From positions 868,001 through 932,000 of the forward strand of contig NZ_FMYH01000001.1 in the NCBI RefSeq assembly GCF_900096585.1: a stretch of DNA of 64,000 nt. The letters run 5' to 3'. The stretch comes from Sanguibacter gelidistatuariae. Lineage in GTDB: Bacteria; Actinomycetota; Actinomycetes; Actinomycetales; Cellulomonadaceae. Position numbers and translations under genes: made by a program. The notes under the pieces were generated by a model. The model was given only the letters and a program-made list of their open reading frames with translations. It did not search any database and had not been told where the DNA came from. This document shows positions 1 through 10,500 of this stretch, in pieces. The first letter of the stretch is position 1; each line of letters opens with the position of its first letter.

Positions 1-1883
1 ACCTGGCTCGCGCGGTACAGGGCGTCGATGATCGCCTCGTCCACGACGGAGTTGACCTTGATCTTGATCCACGAGGGATTGCCCGCGCGGGCCGCAGCGG
101 CCTCGCGGTCGATCCGCTCGACGAGCCCGGACCGCACCGACCGCGGCGCCACGAGCAGCCGGTGGAAGCGAGACTGCGGCGCGTAGCCGCTGAGCTGGTT
201 GAACAGACGGGTGAGGTCCTGGCCGACGTCGGGGTCACAGGTGAGCAGCCCGAGGTCGGTGTACTGCCGCGCGGTCTTGGGGTTGTAGTTCCCGGTGCCC
301 ACGTGACAGTAACGGCGCAGGCCGTCCGGTTCCTGGCGCACCACGAGGGAGAGCTTGCAGTGGGTCTTGAGCCCGACGATCCCGTAGACCACGTGCACGC
401 CGGCCTGCTCGAGCTTGCGGGCCCAGGAGATGTTGTTCTGCTCGTCGAAGCGGGCCTTGATCTCGACGAGGGCGAGGACCTGCTTGCCGGCGTCGGCCGC
501 GTCGATCAGCGCATCGACGATCGGGGAGTCGCCCGAGGTCCGGTACAGCGTCTGCTTGATGGCGAGCACAGCGGGGTCGGCGGCGGCCTGCTCGAGGAAG
601 GTCTGGACCGAGGTCGAGAAGGAGTCGTAGGGGTGGTGCAGCAGGATGTCCCGCTCGCGGATGGCGGCGAAGATGTCGGTCGGGCTTGCGCTCTCCACCT
701 CGGCGAGGAACCGGTGGGTCGTGGGGACGAACCGCTGGTAGTGGAGGTCCGAGCGGTCCAGGTCGGCGATGAGGTTGAGGCCCGTGAGGTCGAGCGGAGC
801 GGGCAGGGTGTACACCTCGTCCTCGACGACGCCGAGCTCGCGCACGAGCAGCTGGCGGATCCGCGGGCTGATGCCCTCGGCGAGCTCGAGGCGCACGGGC
901 GGGCCGAAGCGGCGTCGCAGCAGCTCCTTCTCCATCGCCTTGAGGAGGTTCTCGGCGTCGTCCTCCTCGACCTCGACGTCCTCGTTGCGGGTCACCCGGA
1001 AGGTGTGGTGCTCGACGACCTCCATGCCCGGGAAGAGGTGGTCGAGGTGGTGGGAGATGATGTCCTCGAGCGGCACGAACGACGTCGGGCCCTTCTTGGA
1101 CTGGGTTGTGGGCGCGCTCGGGCGGCCCTTGGCGTCGACCGCGATGAAGCGGGGCAGCAGGCCGGGGACCTTGACCCGGGCGAAGTGCTCCTTGCCGGTG
1201 GCCGGGTTGAGCACGAGGACCGAGAGGTTGAGCGAGAGCCCGGAGATGTAGGGGAAGGGGTGCGCCGGGTCGACCGCGAGCGGAGTGAGCACCGGGAAGA
1301 TCTGCTTGCGGAAGAACTTGTGCAGGCGGTCCTGCTCCTGGGTGGACAGCTCCTCCCACCGCACGAGGTTGATGCCCTCGGCGTCGAGTGCGCCGCGGAT
1401 GCCGCCGGAGAAGGCGCGGGCGTGGCGAGCCATGAGGACGTGCGTTCGTGAGCTGATCGACTCGAGCGTCTCTCGCGGGGTCATGCCGGAGGCAGCCGTC
1501 ACCGCGAGGCCGGTCGCGATGCGCCGCTTGAGGCCGGCGACCCGGACCATGAAGAACTCGTCGAGGTTGGAGGCGAAGATCGCCAGGTAGCGCACGCGTT
1601 CGAGCAGCGGCTGATTCTCGTCCTCGGCGAGCTCGAGCACTCGCTCGTTGAAGGCGAGCCAGCTGAGCTCGCGGTCGCCGAAGCGGTCCTCGGGCAGGTC
1701 GGGGAGGTCTTCGAAGGAGAGCGCCGGGACCTCCTCGCCCTCGCCGATGTGCTCGGCGATGTGCGCGGCGAGCTCGGGGTCGTACAGACCGGACCTGGGC
1801 TGGACCGTGGCGGCCGCAGCACCGGGACGCGGGGCGGCAGAGTTGTCTGCGCCACGGCGGGATGTCGTCGTCGAATCGCTCAT
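1..1883 (-). CDS. ppk: Polyphosphate kinase 1 (3' end outside window)
   Basis: Makes inorganic polyphosphate from the gamma phosphate of ATP, in the cytoplasm. About 627 codons are visible. The family is usually near 700-740 residues, so the last part of the C-terminal domain lies beyond the left edge. The N-terminal region contains the motif [17 protein letters not shown], typical of PPK1. The autophosphorylated histidine is expected in GLKTHCK, and a second conserved block reads [13 protein letters not shown] Ser/Thr/Ala-rich leader of about 35 residues precedes the conserved part. The ATG start overlaps the stop of mshD (ATGA), so the two genes are probably translated together. Identity is secure from motif order; only the C-terminus is unseen. 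Confidence 0.95.
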   Translation of the reverse strand, partial: MSDSTTTSRRGADNSAAPRPGAAAATVQPRSGLYDPELAAHIAEHIGEGEEVPALSFEDLPDLPEDRFGDRELSWLAFNERVLELAEDENQPLLERVRYLAIFASNLDEFFMVRVAGLKRRIATGLAVTAASGMTPRETLESISSRTHVLMARHARAFSGGIRGALDAEGINLVRWEELSTQEQDRLHKFFRKQIFPVLTPLAVDPAHPFPYISGLSLNLSVLVLNPATGKEHFARVKVPGLLPRFIAVDAKGRPSAPTTQSKKGPTSFVPLEDIISHHLDHLFPGMEVVEHHTFRVTRNEDVEVEEDDAENLLKAMEKELLRRRFGPPVRLELAEGISPRIRQLLVRELGVVEDEVYTLPAPLDLTGLNLIADLDRSDLHYQRFVPTTHRFLAEVESASPTDIFAAIRERDILLHHPYDSFSTSVQTFLEQAAADPAVLAIKQTLYRTSGDSPIVDALIDAADAGKQVLALVEIKARFDEQNNISWARKLEQAGVHVVYGIVGLKTHCKLSLVVRQEPDGLRRYCHVGTGNYNPKTARQYTDLGLLTCDPDVGQDLTRLFNQLSGYAPQSRFHRLLVAPRSVRSGLVERIDREAAAARAGNPSWIKIKVNSVVDEAIIDALYRASQ

Positions 1884-2845
1884 AGGTTCATCGTGACATC
1901 ACTCGATGAATTTTGGGTGCCGCGGGCGAGGCCGAGCTGCACGTCGACCGCCACCCGGGTGAATCCGACGGCCGAGTAGGTGTGCACGGCCACCGTGTTG
2001 TCGCCCTCGGTGTACAGCTCGGCGGTCGCCAGGCCCAGCGCGGCGAGCCGGTCCAGGCTCGCCCGGGTGAGGGCGGAGCCCAGTCGCAGGCCGCGGGCGG
2101 ACGGGTCGACGCCGAGGGCGTAGATCTCTCCAGTGCCCCCAGCCTTCCCTGCGTCGGTCGCGACGCCGGAAACCTTGAGCCAGCTGAAGCCGAGGAGCTC
2201 GGCGCCCCGCCAGGCCAGCAGGAAGGACTCGGGGTCGAACCAGGGCTCGTTCATCCGGGTCGCCAGGTCCGCCGCGGTCAGCCGGCCCTGCTCGGGGTGG
2301 CTCGCGAAGGCGCGGGCATTGACCTCGAGCCAGGCGGCGTCGTCGGCCCCGGGGCGGAAGGTGGCCAGGTGGACGCCGCCCGGCAGGTGGAGGGTTTCGG
2401 TGCGGTAGGTCGTGAGGTCGAGGTCCATCTTCCAGAGCTCGCGCACGACCGTGAGGCCGGCGCGGTCGGCGAGGGCGCGGGCGGCCGGCAGGTCGCCGTG
2501 GGCCCACACCTTCAGGGTGCGCCGACCCGCCTGGGCGAGCAGCTGCGCGCGGTCGAGCAGCCCCGAGCCGACGCCGTGGCGGCGGGCGAAGGGGTGGACC
2601 ACGAGCTCGGCGGAGGCGGCACCGGCGACCGCGAGGTCGACCTGCGCATAGCCCGCGAGGTCGTCCGCGGCCCGCACCAACAGGTGGGCCACGCGCGCGG
2701 CCGGGTCCGTGAGCCACAGCAGCGGCTGCTCGGACAGCGGAGCCACCCCGTCGACGTGCTCGGCCGCGCGCACCAGCCGGCGCACGGCACCCGCGTCGGC
2801 CTCGGTCAGGGGGCCGGTCACGACCGCGATCTGGGTGTCATCCAC
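1880..2845 (-). CDS. mshD: Mycothiol synthase
   Basis: Last step of mycothiol synthesis: acetyl-CoA-dependent N-acetylation of Cys-GlcN-Ins. The 321-residue protein has two GNAT folds, as the family does. The N-terminal one carries [15 protein letters not shown]. The C-terminal one carries [14 protein letters not shown] followed by [19 protein letters not shown], the classic end of MshD. The start is GTG, with only a weak upstream purine stretch. The stop overlaps the ppk start. Mycothiol is confined to actinobacteria, so this gene also fixes the phylum. The N-terminal GNAT domain of this family is considered catalytically inert. Confidence 0.93.
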   Translation of the reverse strand: MDDTQIAVVTGPLTEADAGAVRRLVRAAEHVDGVAPLSEQPLLWLTDPAARVAHLLVRAADDLAGYAQVDLAVAGAASAELVVHPFARRHGVGSGLLDRAQLLAQAGRRTLKVWAHGDLPAARALADRAGLTVVRELWKMDLDLTTYRTETLHLPGGVHLATFRPGADDAAWLEVNARAFASHPEQGRLTAADLATRMNEPWFDPESFLLAWRGAELLGFSWLKVSGVATDAGKAGGTGEIYALGVDPSARGLRLGSALTRASLDRLAALGLATAELYTEGDNTVAVHTYSAVGFTRVAVDVQLGLARGTQNSSSDVTMNL

Positions 2846-2910
2846 TGGGCAATTCCATCACGGTTCGGTGTGTGGTGACGCAGGTCGCACGGAGAGCGGG
2901 GGCGTTCGGC

Positions 2911-2957
2911 TTGGCAGGACCGATTCACCGGGCGTATCTTCATACTGACCGGTCAGT
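2911..2957 (+). promoter_or_regulatory. Promoter and TetR-type operator of the YhgE operon
   Basis: A sigma-70-like promoter is visible: TTGGCA (2911-2916), 18 bases, then TATCTT (2935-2940). Immediately downstream, covering the likely transcription start, lies the perfect 14-base palindrome ACTGACCGGTCAGT (2944-2957). Palindromes of this size and placement are typical TetR-family operators. The operon ends with a TetR gene, so autoregulation is the natural reading. The first start codon is at 2995. Confidence 0.65.
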
Positions 2958-2994
2958 CTAAAAGTGATCGGATGCCACTCCCGGAGGACCACCC

Positions 2995-3795
2995 ATGAAC
3001 CAAACCGTCGCACTGCACGCCAGCGACGCGGTCGAGGCGACGCCGACCACACCGGCGCAGCCCACCCCGACCACCCCAGCACAGCCCGTGCGTTCGCTCG
3101 CGATCAGGGCGCGCGCCCTCACGCTCGAGGGTGCGCGCGGACTCGTCTACGGACCGCTCGACCTCGACGTCCTGGCCGGCGACCTCATCGTGCTTCAGGG
3201 CCCCCAGGGCGCAGGCCGTTCGTCCCTGCTGCTCACCCTCGCCGGCCGGATGGTGCCGAGCGCTGACAGTCGGCTGACCCTGCTGGGCACGGCCCTGCCG
3301 GCCCGCCGCGGGGAGAAGCAGCGCCGCCAGGTCCAGCGCCGCGCCGCGATCGCCGGTTTCACCGGGATCGACGAGCTCGACGACGCCGTGACGATCGCCG
3401 ACACGATCCGTGAGCGGCTCGCCTGGCTGTCCCCGTGGCACCGGCGCACCCCCGCCGTGACCGAGAAGACCTACGCCGCGCTCGCCGACCCCGTGTTCGG
3501 CCCGCGCACCCGCCCCGCCCTCGACTCCATGGTGTGGGACCTCGACGAGGTCGACGCCATGCTGCTGCGCATCATGCTTGCGATGGCGCAGGGACCCGAG
3601 CTGCTTCTCGTCGACGACCTCGACCAGGTGCACGACAGTGCCCGCCGCCAGCTCGTCTGGGACCGTCTCCACGCGATCACCACGACCGGGGTGACCGTGA
3701 TCGGCTCGGTCGCCTCCGCCGGCGAGGTCGGCGCCATGGTCTGGCCCACCGCGCCCACCACGGTGTCCCTGACTACCGGTCCGCTGCCGGTCTGA
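2995..3795 (+). CDS. Degenerate ABC-type ATPase paired with YhgE/Pip protein
   Basis: A 266-residue P-loop protein that precedes a YhgE/Pip-type membrane protein in an operon. The Walker A loop is GPQGAGRSS (residues 69-77), with arginine in place of the usual lysine. Walker B is LLLVDDLD (203-210), with Asp instead of the catalytic Glu. No LSGGQ-type signature is visible; the equivalent stretch reads DLDEVDAMLLRIMLAMA. The first 32 residues are a low-complexity leader with the segment TPTTPAQP duplicated. It may bind nucleotide weakly or act structurally with its membrane partner. The ABC fold is fairly clear; active hydrolysis is doubtful. ATG start, about 38 bases after the palindromic operator. 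Confidence 0.75.
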   Translation: MNQTVALHASDAVEATPTTPAQPTPTTPAQPVRSLAIRARALTLEGARGLVYGPLDLDVLAGDLIVLQGPQGAGRSSLLLTLAGRMVPSADSRLTLLGTALPARRGEKQRRQVQRRAAIAGFTGIDELDDAVTIADTIRERLAWLSPWHRRTPAVTEKTYAALADPVFGPRTRPALDSMVWDLDEVDAMLLRIMLAMAQGPELLLVDDLDQVHDSARRQLVWDRLHAITTTGVTVIGSVASAGEVGAMVWPTAPTTVSLTTGPLPV

Positions 3796-3839
3796 CCTCC
3801 TCTTCCTTACCTGCTCTCACGATCGGAACCACTCCTGTG

Positions 3840-6341
3840 ATGTCTTTTACCTCGACCGGTACGGAGCTGCGGCGCTTCCGCCGCGGCCTGCTGCCCAAGC
3901 TCGGGATCGGGGCGATGATCCTCGTCCCGCTGCTCTACGGAGCCCTGTACCTCTGGGCGTTCTGGGACCCTATGGGCAACCTCGACCTGCTCCCGGTCGC
4001 GATCGTCAACTCCGACTCGGGCACCGTGATGGACGACGAGGCGGTCAACGTCGGCGACCAGGTGACCACGAGCCTCGTCGACTCCGGTGATCTCAAGTGG
4101 GCCCGGGTCGACGCCGAGGAGGCAGACCGCGGCGTGCGGGACGGCACCTACTACTTCGCGGTGACCATCCCCGCGGACTTCTCCTCGACCGTGGCGAGCG
4201 CGGCCGGCGACGACCCCAGCGCCGCCCAGATCATGGTCACCTACAACGACGCCAACTCCTTCCTCGCCACGACCCTTGGCGGCAGCGCGATGACGCAGGT
4301 CCAGGGCGCGATCCGGGAGCAGATCGGCGAGCAGGCGGTCGACAAGCTGCTCGTCGGGCTGGGCAGTGCCCGCGACGGGTTCGCCCAGGCCACCGACGGC
4401 TCGCTCACCCTCACGGCGGCGAGCGGACAGCTCTCCGACGGGGCCGCGGCAGTCGCCGACGGCGCCACCTCGGCCGCCGACGGCGCCGCCCTGCTCGCGA
4501 CCGGAACCGGCGCGCTCGCCGACGGTGCGAGCAGCGCCGAGACGGGAGCCGGCCAGCTCGCCGACGGCGCCGGCACGCTCGCCTCCGCCAGCTCCACGCT
4601 GAACACCGGCGCGCAGTCCCTCGCGGGTGGCACGACCAACCTCGCGGCGGGCGCGGGGGCGCTCTCCACAGGGGCCTCGACCGTCTCCACGGGCGCTGAC
4701 GCCCTGGCCACGGGTGCCTCCGGCGCCCTCACCGGCGCCACGACCCTCGCCTCCGGTGCGACCAGCACGCAGGCCGGGCTCGTCCAGCTCGCCTCCGGCG
4801 CACAGACCCTGGCCGGCGGCTTCACCGCCGAGACCGGGCTGGTCGCCGGGATGAACCAGGCCGTGACCGGTGCGCAGACGCTGTCCGCCGGCATCGCCGC
4901 GGCCCAGACCGAGGTCAACGGCCTCGCCGGCCAGGTGCCGACGCTGCGTCAGCTCGTTCAGGCGAACATCGTGGCGCTCCAGGCGCTGCCCACGACCCCC
5001 GAGACCACCGCACTGATCACCACGAACCGGACGGTGCTGACCGCGCTGCCGACCAACGAGAAGCTGGCCGCCTCAGCGGTGGGCTTCCAGACCTTGGTCG
5101 ATGGCGCGAACCAGCTCGCCACGAGCACGACGGACGGTCTGCCGGCCCTCGCGACCGGCCTGACCAAGGCCTCCGCGGGAGCCTCGGCGCTCAACGCCCA
5201 GCTGCAGCCCGGCACCAGCGCGCCCACCGTGCGGGACGGCGTCGACCAGGTTGCGGCCGGGGCGACGAGCCTGCGGGACGGCCTGACCACGCTCAGCTCG
5301 GGCGCCACGTCGCTCGCAGACGGCACGACCGCGCTGACCACCGGCGCGAGCCAGCTGGCGACTGGGGCGACCACCCTGGACACCGGCGCGCGCACCCTCG
5401 CCGGGGGCTCCGCGCAGCTGAGTGCGGGTGCCTCCACCCTGTCCACGGGCGCATCGAGCCTGCTCACCGGGACCCAGCAGCTCGCGGCGGGAACCGCCGC
5501 GGCGGACACCGGCGCACAAGACCTGGCCACCGGGACGGCCACGCTCGCAGACGGCGCCGGGCAGGTCTCTGACGGCTCCGTGGAGCTCACCGCGGGCACC
5601 CAGACCCTCGCCGACGCCCTCGGGTCCGGCGCCGACGCGCTGCCCGACGACGGCCAGGCCCTGCGTGAGCAACGCGCCCAGGTCATCGCCGCACCCGTCA
5701 CGGTCACCAACACCCACATCGCCCAGGCGGAAGGGTTCGGAGAGGGCTTCGCGCCGTTCTTCATCCCGCTCGCCCTCTTCGTGGGAGCCCTCATCACGTG
5801 GCTGCTGCTGCGACCGATCCCCTCCCGGGCGCTGGCCACCCCGGCCTCGGGCTGGCGGACCACGCTCGCCGGCTACCTCCCGGCCCTGGTCATCGGCGTG
5901 GCCCAGGTCGCGGTGATGCTGGCGGTCATCCACTTCGGGGTGGGCCTGCAGATGACGCACGTCGCCGGGACCATCGCGTTCACGATGCTCGTCGCGGCGG
6001 CCTTCCTCGCCGTGCAGCAGGCACTCATCGCGCTGCTCGGCCCGGCCGCGGGCAAGGTCGCGATCCTGGCCCTGCTCATGCTCCAGCTCGCTTCCTCCGG
6101 CGGGACGTACCCGGTCGAGACCACAGCGACGTTCTTCCAGGTGATCCACCCGCTGCTGCCGATGAGCTACGCCGTCGACGGGCTGCGTCAGGTGATCACC
6201 GGAGGGGTCGACGGTCGCCTCGGCGTCGCGATCGCCTACCTCCTGGGCGTCCTGCTACTGTCGCTGGCAGTCAGCGCCTGGCGGGCAGGTCGGATGCGCA
6301 CGTGGACGCTCGAGCGCCTGCACCCGGCGCTGGAGATCTGA
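3840..6341 (+). CDS. YhgE/Pip-family membrane protein
   Basis: Large integral membrane protein (833 residues) of the YhgE/Pip family, related to phage infection protein and distantly to the type VII secretion protein EsaA. One N-terminal membrane segment (IGAMILVPLLYGALYLWAFW) is followed by an extracytoplasmic region of about 600 residues. That region contains dozens of imperfect heptads of the form x-L-A-x-G-A-x, which predict a long helical rod. About five membrane segments of ABC-2 permease type form the C-terminus. The start was set at ATG 3840 because the conserved N-terminus begins there; a GTG directly upstream is also possible. It sits between an ATPase gene and a TetR gene, suggesting an export or envelope function under repression. 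Substrate unknown. Confidence 0.85.
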   Translation: MSFTSTGTELRRFRRGLLPKLGIGAMILVPLLYGALYLWAFWDPMGNLDLLPVAIVNSDSGTVMDDEAVNVGDQVTTSLVDSGDLKWARVDAEEADRGVRDGTYYFAVTIPADFSSTVASAAGDDPSAAQIMVTYNDANSFLATTLGGSAMTQVQGAIREQIGEQAVDKLLVGLGSARDGFAQATDGSLTLTAASGQLSDGAAAVADGATSAADGAALLATGTGALADGASSAETGAGQLADGAGTLASASSTLNTGAQSLAGGTTNLAAGAGALSTGASTVSTGADALATGASGALTGATTLASGATSTQAGLVQLASGAQTLAGGFTAETGLVAGMNQAVTGAQTLSAGIAAAQTEVNGLAGQVPTLRQLVQANIVALQALPTTPETTALITTNRTVLTALPTNEKLAASAVGFQTLVDGANQLATSTTDGLPALATGLTKASAGASALNAQLQPGTSAPTVRDGVDQVAAGATSLRDGLTTLSSGATSLADGTTALTTGASQLATGATTLDTGARTLAGGSAQLSAGASTLSTGASSLLTGTQQLAAGTAAADTGAQDLATGTATLADGAGQVSDGSVELTAGTQTLADALGSGADALPDDGQALREQRAQVIAAPVTVTNTHIAQAEGFGEGFAPFFIPLALFVGALITWLLLRPIPSRALATPASGWRTTLAGYLPALVIGVAQVAVMLAVIHFGVGLQMTHVAGTIAFTMLVAAAFLAVQQALIALLGPAAGKVAILALLMLQLASSGGTYPVETTATFFQVIHPLLPMSYAVDGLRQVITGGVDGRLGVAIAYLLGVLLLSLAVSAWRAGRMRTWTLERLHPALEI

Positions 6342-6354
6342 GCGCCGTGCACCG

Positions 6355-7035
6355 ATGAGCGCTCAGCCGACGAGCAACGAGCCGAAGAGCCCTGTGCTGA
6401 TGGGCGCTGACGAGAACCGACGAGCGGGACGGGTGGGAATCGTGGGGACCGAGGCATCGGGGACCCGGCGCGAGCAGGCCTTCGCGGCCCGCCGCGCCGG
6501 GACCCGGCAGCAGATCATCGACGCGGCGGTCGACCTCATCGCCGACCAAGGCTTCACTGCGACCTCGGTCGACGACATCGCGGCGGCGGCGGGCGTGGCC
6601 AAGGGCAGCGTCTACTACAACTTCGGTTCCAAGAGCGACGTGTTCGAGGCAGCGCTGTCCGTCGGCCTCGAACGCCTCACGCGCACCCTGGAGGGTGCGC
6701 GTGAGGGGCTCACCGGAAAGGACGCGCTCGCCGCCCTCGTTGCGGCGGTGCTCGAGCAGATCCAGGCCCACCCGAACTTCGCCAAGCTGCTCGCGGCCGA
6801 GGTGTTCCGGGTGGGCCGGGAGTGGCAGGAGACGGTGGGGCACATCCGCGCCGAGGTCATCGAGTTCTACGCGGCGGCGCTGCGCCAGACCCGGCCCGGG
6901 GCTGACGTGTCGCTCGTTGCCGCCGCGGTCTTCGGGGCGACGTTGGTCGCTGGGCTGGAGTGGTTGGTCTTCCAGCCCGAGCGGGAGTTCGACGACGTGC
7001 TCGCGGCGGTGCTCGCCCTCACCATCGGCCTGTGA
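6355..7035 (+). CDS. TetR-family transcriptional repressor
   Basis: A 226-residue regulator beginning 13 bases after the YhgE gene. The DNA-binding helix-turn-helix occupies roughly residues 50-93, ending VAKGSVYYNFGSKSDVFEAA, a textbook TetR signature. The rest is a helical ligand-binding domain. The first 40 residues are unusually long for the family, so a start at the internal Met16 is possible. The likely operator is the palindrome at 2944-2957 in front of the operon, making this an autoregulated repressor of the YhgE export genes. Its 3' end overlaps the convergent gene at 7019-7501 by 17 bases. Confidence 0.88.
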   Translation: MSAQPTSNEPKSPVLMGADENRRAGRVGIVGTEASGTRREQAFAARRAGTRQQIIDAAVDLIADQGFTATSVDDIAAAAGVAKGSVYYNFGSKSDVFEAALSVGLERLTRTLEGAREGLTGKDALAALVAAVLEQIQAHPNFAKLLAAEVFRVGREWQETVGHIRAEVIEFYAAALRQTRPGADVSLVAAAVFGATLVAGLEWLVFQPEREFDDVLAAVLALTIGL

Positions 7036-7501
7036 CCGGCTTCCACCATCCGGCGGTGTAGTAGACGCGCACCGTGACCGACCTGAGGCTGGCCCCGAGC
7101 GACTCTGCTCCTGGGGCGAGCGCCCCGACGAAGTCTCCGACCGACTCGACGACGGCACCGACGGCGCCAAGGTCACCCGGAGCCGCGACGATGGGCGACC
7201 ACGGGGCCGCTCCGCCGACGGTCCAGCCGGCGGTCCCACCGGCGGTCGAGCTGAGCTGGGCCGCGGCCGGGCTCTCGTCCACGGGAGGCGAGCCGCCGCC
7301 GTGGATCGCCAGGAGCGCGGCGCACGCCCCGGTCGCGAGGATGGCCACGAGCCGCGCAGACCGGGTGCCGGGCGATCTGCGCCTGGTGTCCTGCGACGCA
7401 CGTGACCGGCCGCGGTGGTGACCGGCCGTCTGAGATCCGCGGGCGGGCTGGGCGCGTTGGTCCGGCTGGGCCGGCGGGATGGTGCACTGGGTGGCTGACA
7501 T
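7019..7501 (-). CDS. Small hypothetical membrane-anchored protein
   Basis: I do not recognise this 160-residue protein. It has a basic N-terminal cytoplasmic stretch (residues 1-50), then one likely membrane segment (ARLVAILATGACAALLAIHG). A Gly/Ala/Pro-rich exterior region ends in several Trp and Tyr residues (VYYTAGWWKPVTGRW). Codon third positions are strongly GC-biased, as in neighbouring genes, which supports coding. The start is uncertain: ATG 7501 was chosen, but ATG 7570 has a better purine tract upstream. It lies just downstream of putA on the same strand and overlaps the tetR 3' end. Confidence 0.5.
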   Translation of the reverse strand: MSATQCTIPPAQPDQRAQPARGSQTAGHHRGRSRASQDTRRRSPGTRSARLVAILATGACAALLAIHGGGSPPVDESPAAAQLSSTAGGTAGWTVGGAAPWSPIVAAPGDLGAVGAVVESVGDFVGALAPGAESLGASLRSVTVRVYYTAGWWKPVTGRW

Positions 7502-7595
7502 GCGATCGACGCTAGGCACCGGGCCTCCCGGGCGCGGCCCGGGTCGGCCGGCCTGTGGGTTCGCCGCCATGCGACCCGCCCTGTGGGCAACCTCC

Positions 7596-10500
7596 TCACG
7601 GTGCTGCGGGCGGCCTGGCCGGCAGGTGCCCGAACCGGTGCACGGTCTGGGAGACCGCCTGCTCACGCAGCATGGTCACCAGCTCGCGGCGCCCGCTCGC
7701 CACGACCGGTGAGTCGAGGACCGTGACGGACCCGGTGCGGGCTGCGGCCGCGGCACGCAGCCCGGGGGCCGCCCCGACGACCCGGATGTGCCCGGTCACC
7801 TGCCCGGAGGCCACCCGCCTGGCAAACTCGGCCTCGCCTTCACGGTCGGCGTGGCTGACCGTGGCCGGGACGCCCACGCGGCGCGCGGCGGCCAGCACCC
7901 TGTCGACCTCGCACGGCTCCGCCCCCGCCCCGACCCGCACCGTGACGTGGGGCAGCGGGCGGTAGCGCAGCACATTCGATTCTGCGCGCAGCCCCGCCAG
8001 CTCGTGGTCGGTCGAGAGCTCGGCCCAGGCCCGTTCGTCGTCGGCCAGCGCCCAGGCAAGCCACGCCGCCGGGTCGGTCTCGCGCGAGGGCACACCGGCG
8101 CCGTCGTGCCAGCGGCCGAGCTGGGCGACGTAGCCGGGGCCGCCCGCCTTGGCGCCGGGGCCTACGACCGAGGCCTTCCAGCCGCCAAAGGGCTGGCGAC
8201 CCACGATCGCCCCGGTGATGTGCCGGTTCACGTAGGCGTTGCCCACCTCGACGCGGTCCAGCCAGGTCGCGATCTCCTGCTCGTCGAGGGAGTGCAGGCC
8301 CCCGGTGAGGCCGAAGGGCACGGCGTTCGCCGCCGCGATCGCCTCGTCCAGGGTCTCCACCCGGATCACGCCGAGGACCGGTCCGAAGACCTCGGTGAGA
8401 TGGAAGAACGACCCCGATGCGACGCCTACCTTGACCCCGGGGGTCCACAGGTGAGGGGAGTCGCCCGAGCTGAGCGCGGGCACCCGGCGCGGGCGCACGA
8501 GCCACCGCTCGCCCGGGTCCAGGGTGGTCAGGGCGCGCAGCAGCTTGGCGCCGGGCGGGCCGGTGAGCGGCCCCATGGTCGTGGCGAGGTGGGTCGCCTG
8601 CCCGACGGCGAGCGACGCCACCGCGTCCGCGAGCTGGCGCCGCAACCGGGCGCTGCGCCCGGCCGACCCGACGAGGATCAGCAGCGACGCGGCGGAGCAC
8701 TTCTGCCCCGCGTGCGAGAAGGCGGAGTGGACGACGTCCGCGACCGCGAGGTCCACGTCCGCCGCGGCGGTCACCACGATTGCGTTCTTCCCGGAGGTTT
8801 CCGCGAGCACCTGCAGCTCCGGGCGCCAGCGGGCGAAGGCCTGGGCGGTCTCGAGCGACCCGGTGAGCAGCACCCGGGTGACGTCCGGGTGGGTCACCAA
8901 CCGGCGCCCGGCCTCCTCCTGCGCCCGGACGACCTGCACGACGTCGGGGGAGTGCCCGTGGGCGACCAACGCCTCACGCACCGCGCGGACGGCGACCTCG
9001 GTGCAGCGCGGGGTGAGGTGGGAGGGCTTGACGATGACGGGCGCCCCGGCCGCGAGCGAGGCCAGGACCGAGCCGAGCGGGATCGACACGGGGAAGTTCC
9101 ACGGCGGGGTGACGACCGTCGTGCCGTCCGGGATGAACACAGCCCCGGGCACAGACTCGAGCGCGAGGGCCTGCTCGGCGTAGTACACCGCGAAGTCGAC
9201 CGCCTCGCTGACCTCGGGGTCCGCCTCAGCCACCGTCTTGTGCGCCTCATGGACCATCGTGGCGACGAGGTCCGTGCGCGCCTCCTCGAGCAGCCGGCCC
9301 GCCGTGCGCAGCACCTCCCGCCGCTGCGCCGCCGTCGTCCCTCCCCACGGCCCTACCTGCCCGACGGCGCGCGCCACGACCGCGTCGACGTCGCCGTCCG
9401 TGCCCAGCACCTGGGTCGGCGCGGGGTCGGCAAGCAGCCGGCGTGCAGTGGCGCGGGACACCACGCGCTGCGCCCAGGCGCGGCTTGCCGCGAGGGCGGG
9501 GTCGGTGTCGGGAGTGTTGGTGAAGGCGGGTGGCGACGGTCTCGGCGGATCCTCCGTCCGGGGGTCTGCGCCGGGCCGGGCCCAGGTGGCCGCCTCCGAA
9601 CGCGGAACGCGGCGCAGCGCGAGCGAGACGGACCCGCTGGCGCGGACGGCCGCGCGGAACGCGTCCTCCTGCGCGGTCATCTCCGGGGCTTGCGAGCCGC
9701 CGGACAGGGCGTGCAGAAAGTTCTCCCCCGAGGCGTTCTCCTCGAGCCGGCGGACCAGGTAGGACACGGCGGTGTCGAAGTCCGCCTCGGCGACGGCGGG
9801 CGTGTAGAGCACGAGTGGGCCGACCGTGTCGCGGACCGCCTCGGCCTGCGCGGGGGCCATCCCCTGGAGCATCTCCACGTCGAGGGCGGCGCCGACCCCG
9901 CGGTCGCGGGCCAGCAGGTGACCGAGGGCCACGTCGAAGAGGTTGTGGCTGGCCAGCCCGATCCGCACCGACCGGGTCCGCTCGGGGGTGAGCGCCCGGT
10001 CGAGCAGGTGGACGTAGTGCGCGTCGACGTCGGCCTTGCTCGGATAGGGCGCCTGGGCCCAGCCGTGCAGCTCGGCGTCGACCCGCTCCATGGCCAGGTT
10101 CGCACCCTTGACCAGGCGGACCTTGACCTTCGCGCCGCCCACCGCGCGCCGCCGGTCGGCCGCCCGGGTCACGGTGTCCAGGGCCGCGGTCGAGTCGGGG
10201 AGGTAGGCCTGCAGAGCGATGCCCATCTCGGCGCCGGCCAGCTCCGGGTCGGCCATGAGCTGCAGGAAGACCGCGAGGGTGGGGGCGAGGTCGTGGTACT
10301 CCTCCATGTCCAGGGTGAGGAAGGTCCCGTGCGCCGCTGCGGTCAGGTAGAGCGGCCGCACGGTCGCTATCACGCGATGCACGGCGTCGGCCGTGTCCCA
10401 CGCGGAGAGCTGGCTCACGACGGCGGAGATCTTGATCGACACGTAGTCGATGTCGGGTCGTTCGATGAGCTCGCGCAGGCGCCGCGTCCGGTCCGCGGCT

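Noticed and set aside
3435-3839. Upstream extension of the YhgE gene to 3435
   Set aside because: It overlaps the ATPase gene, and its translation is Arg/Pro/His-rich, unlike the conserved YhgE N-terminus that starts at 3840.
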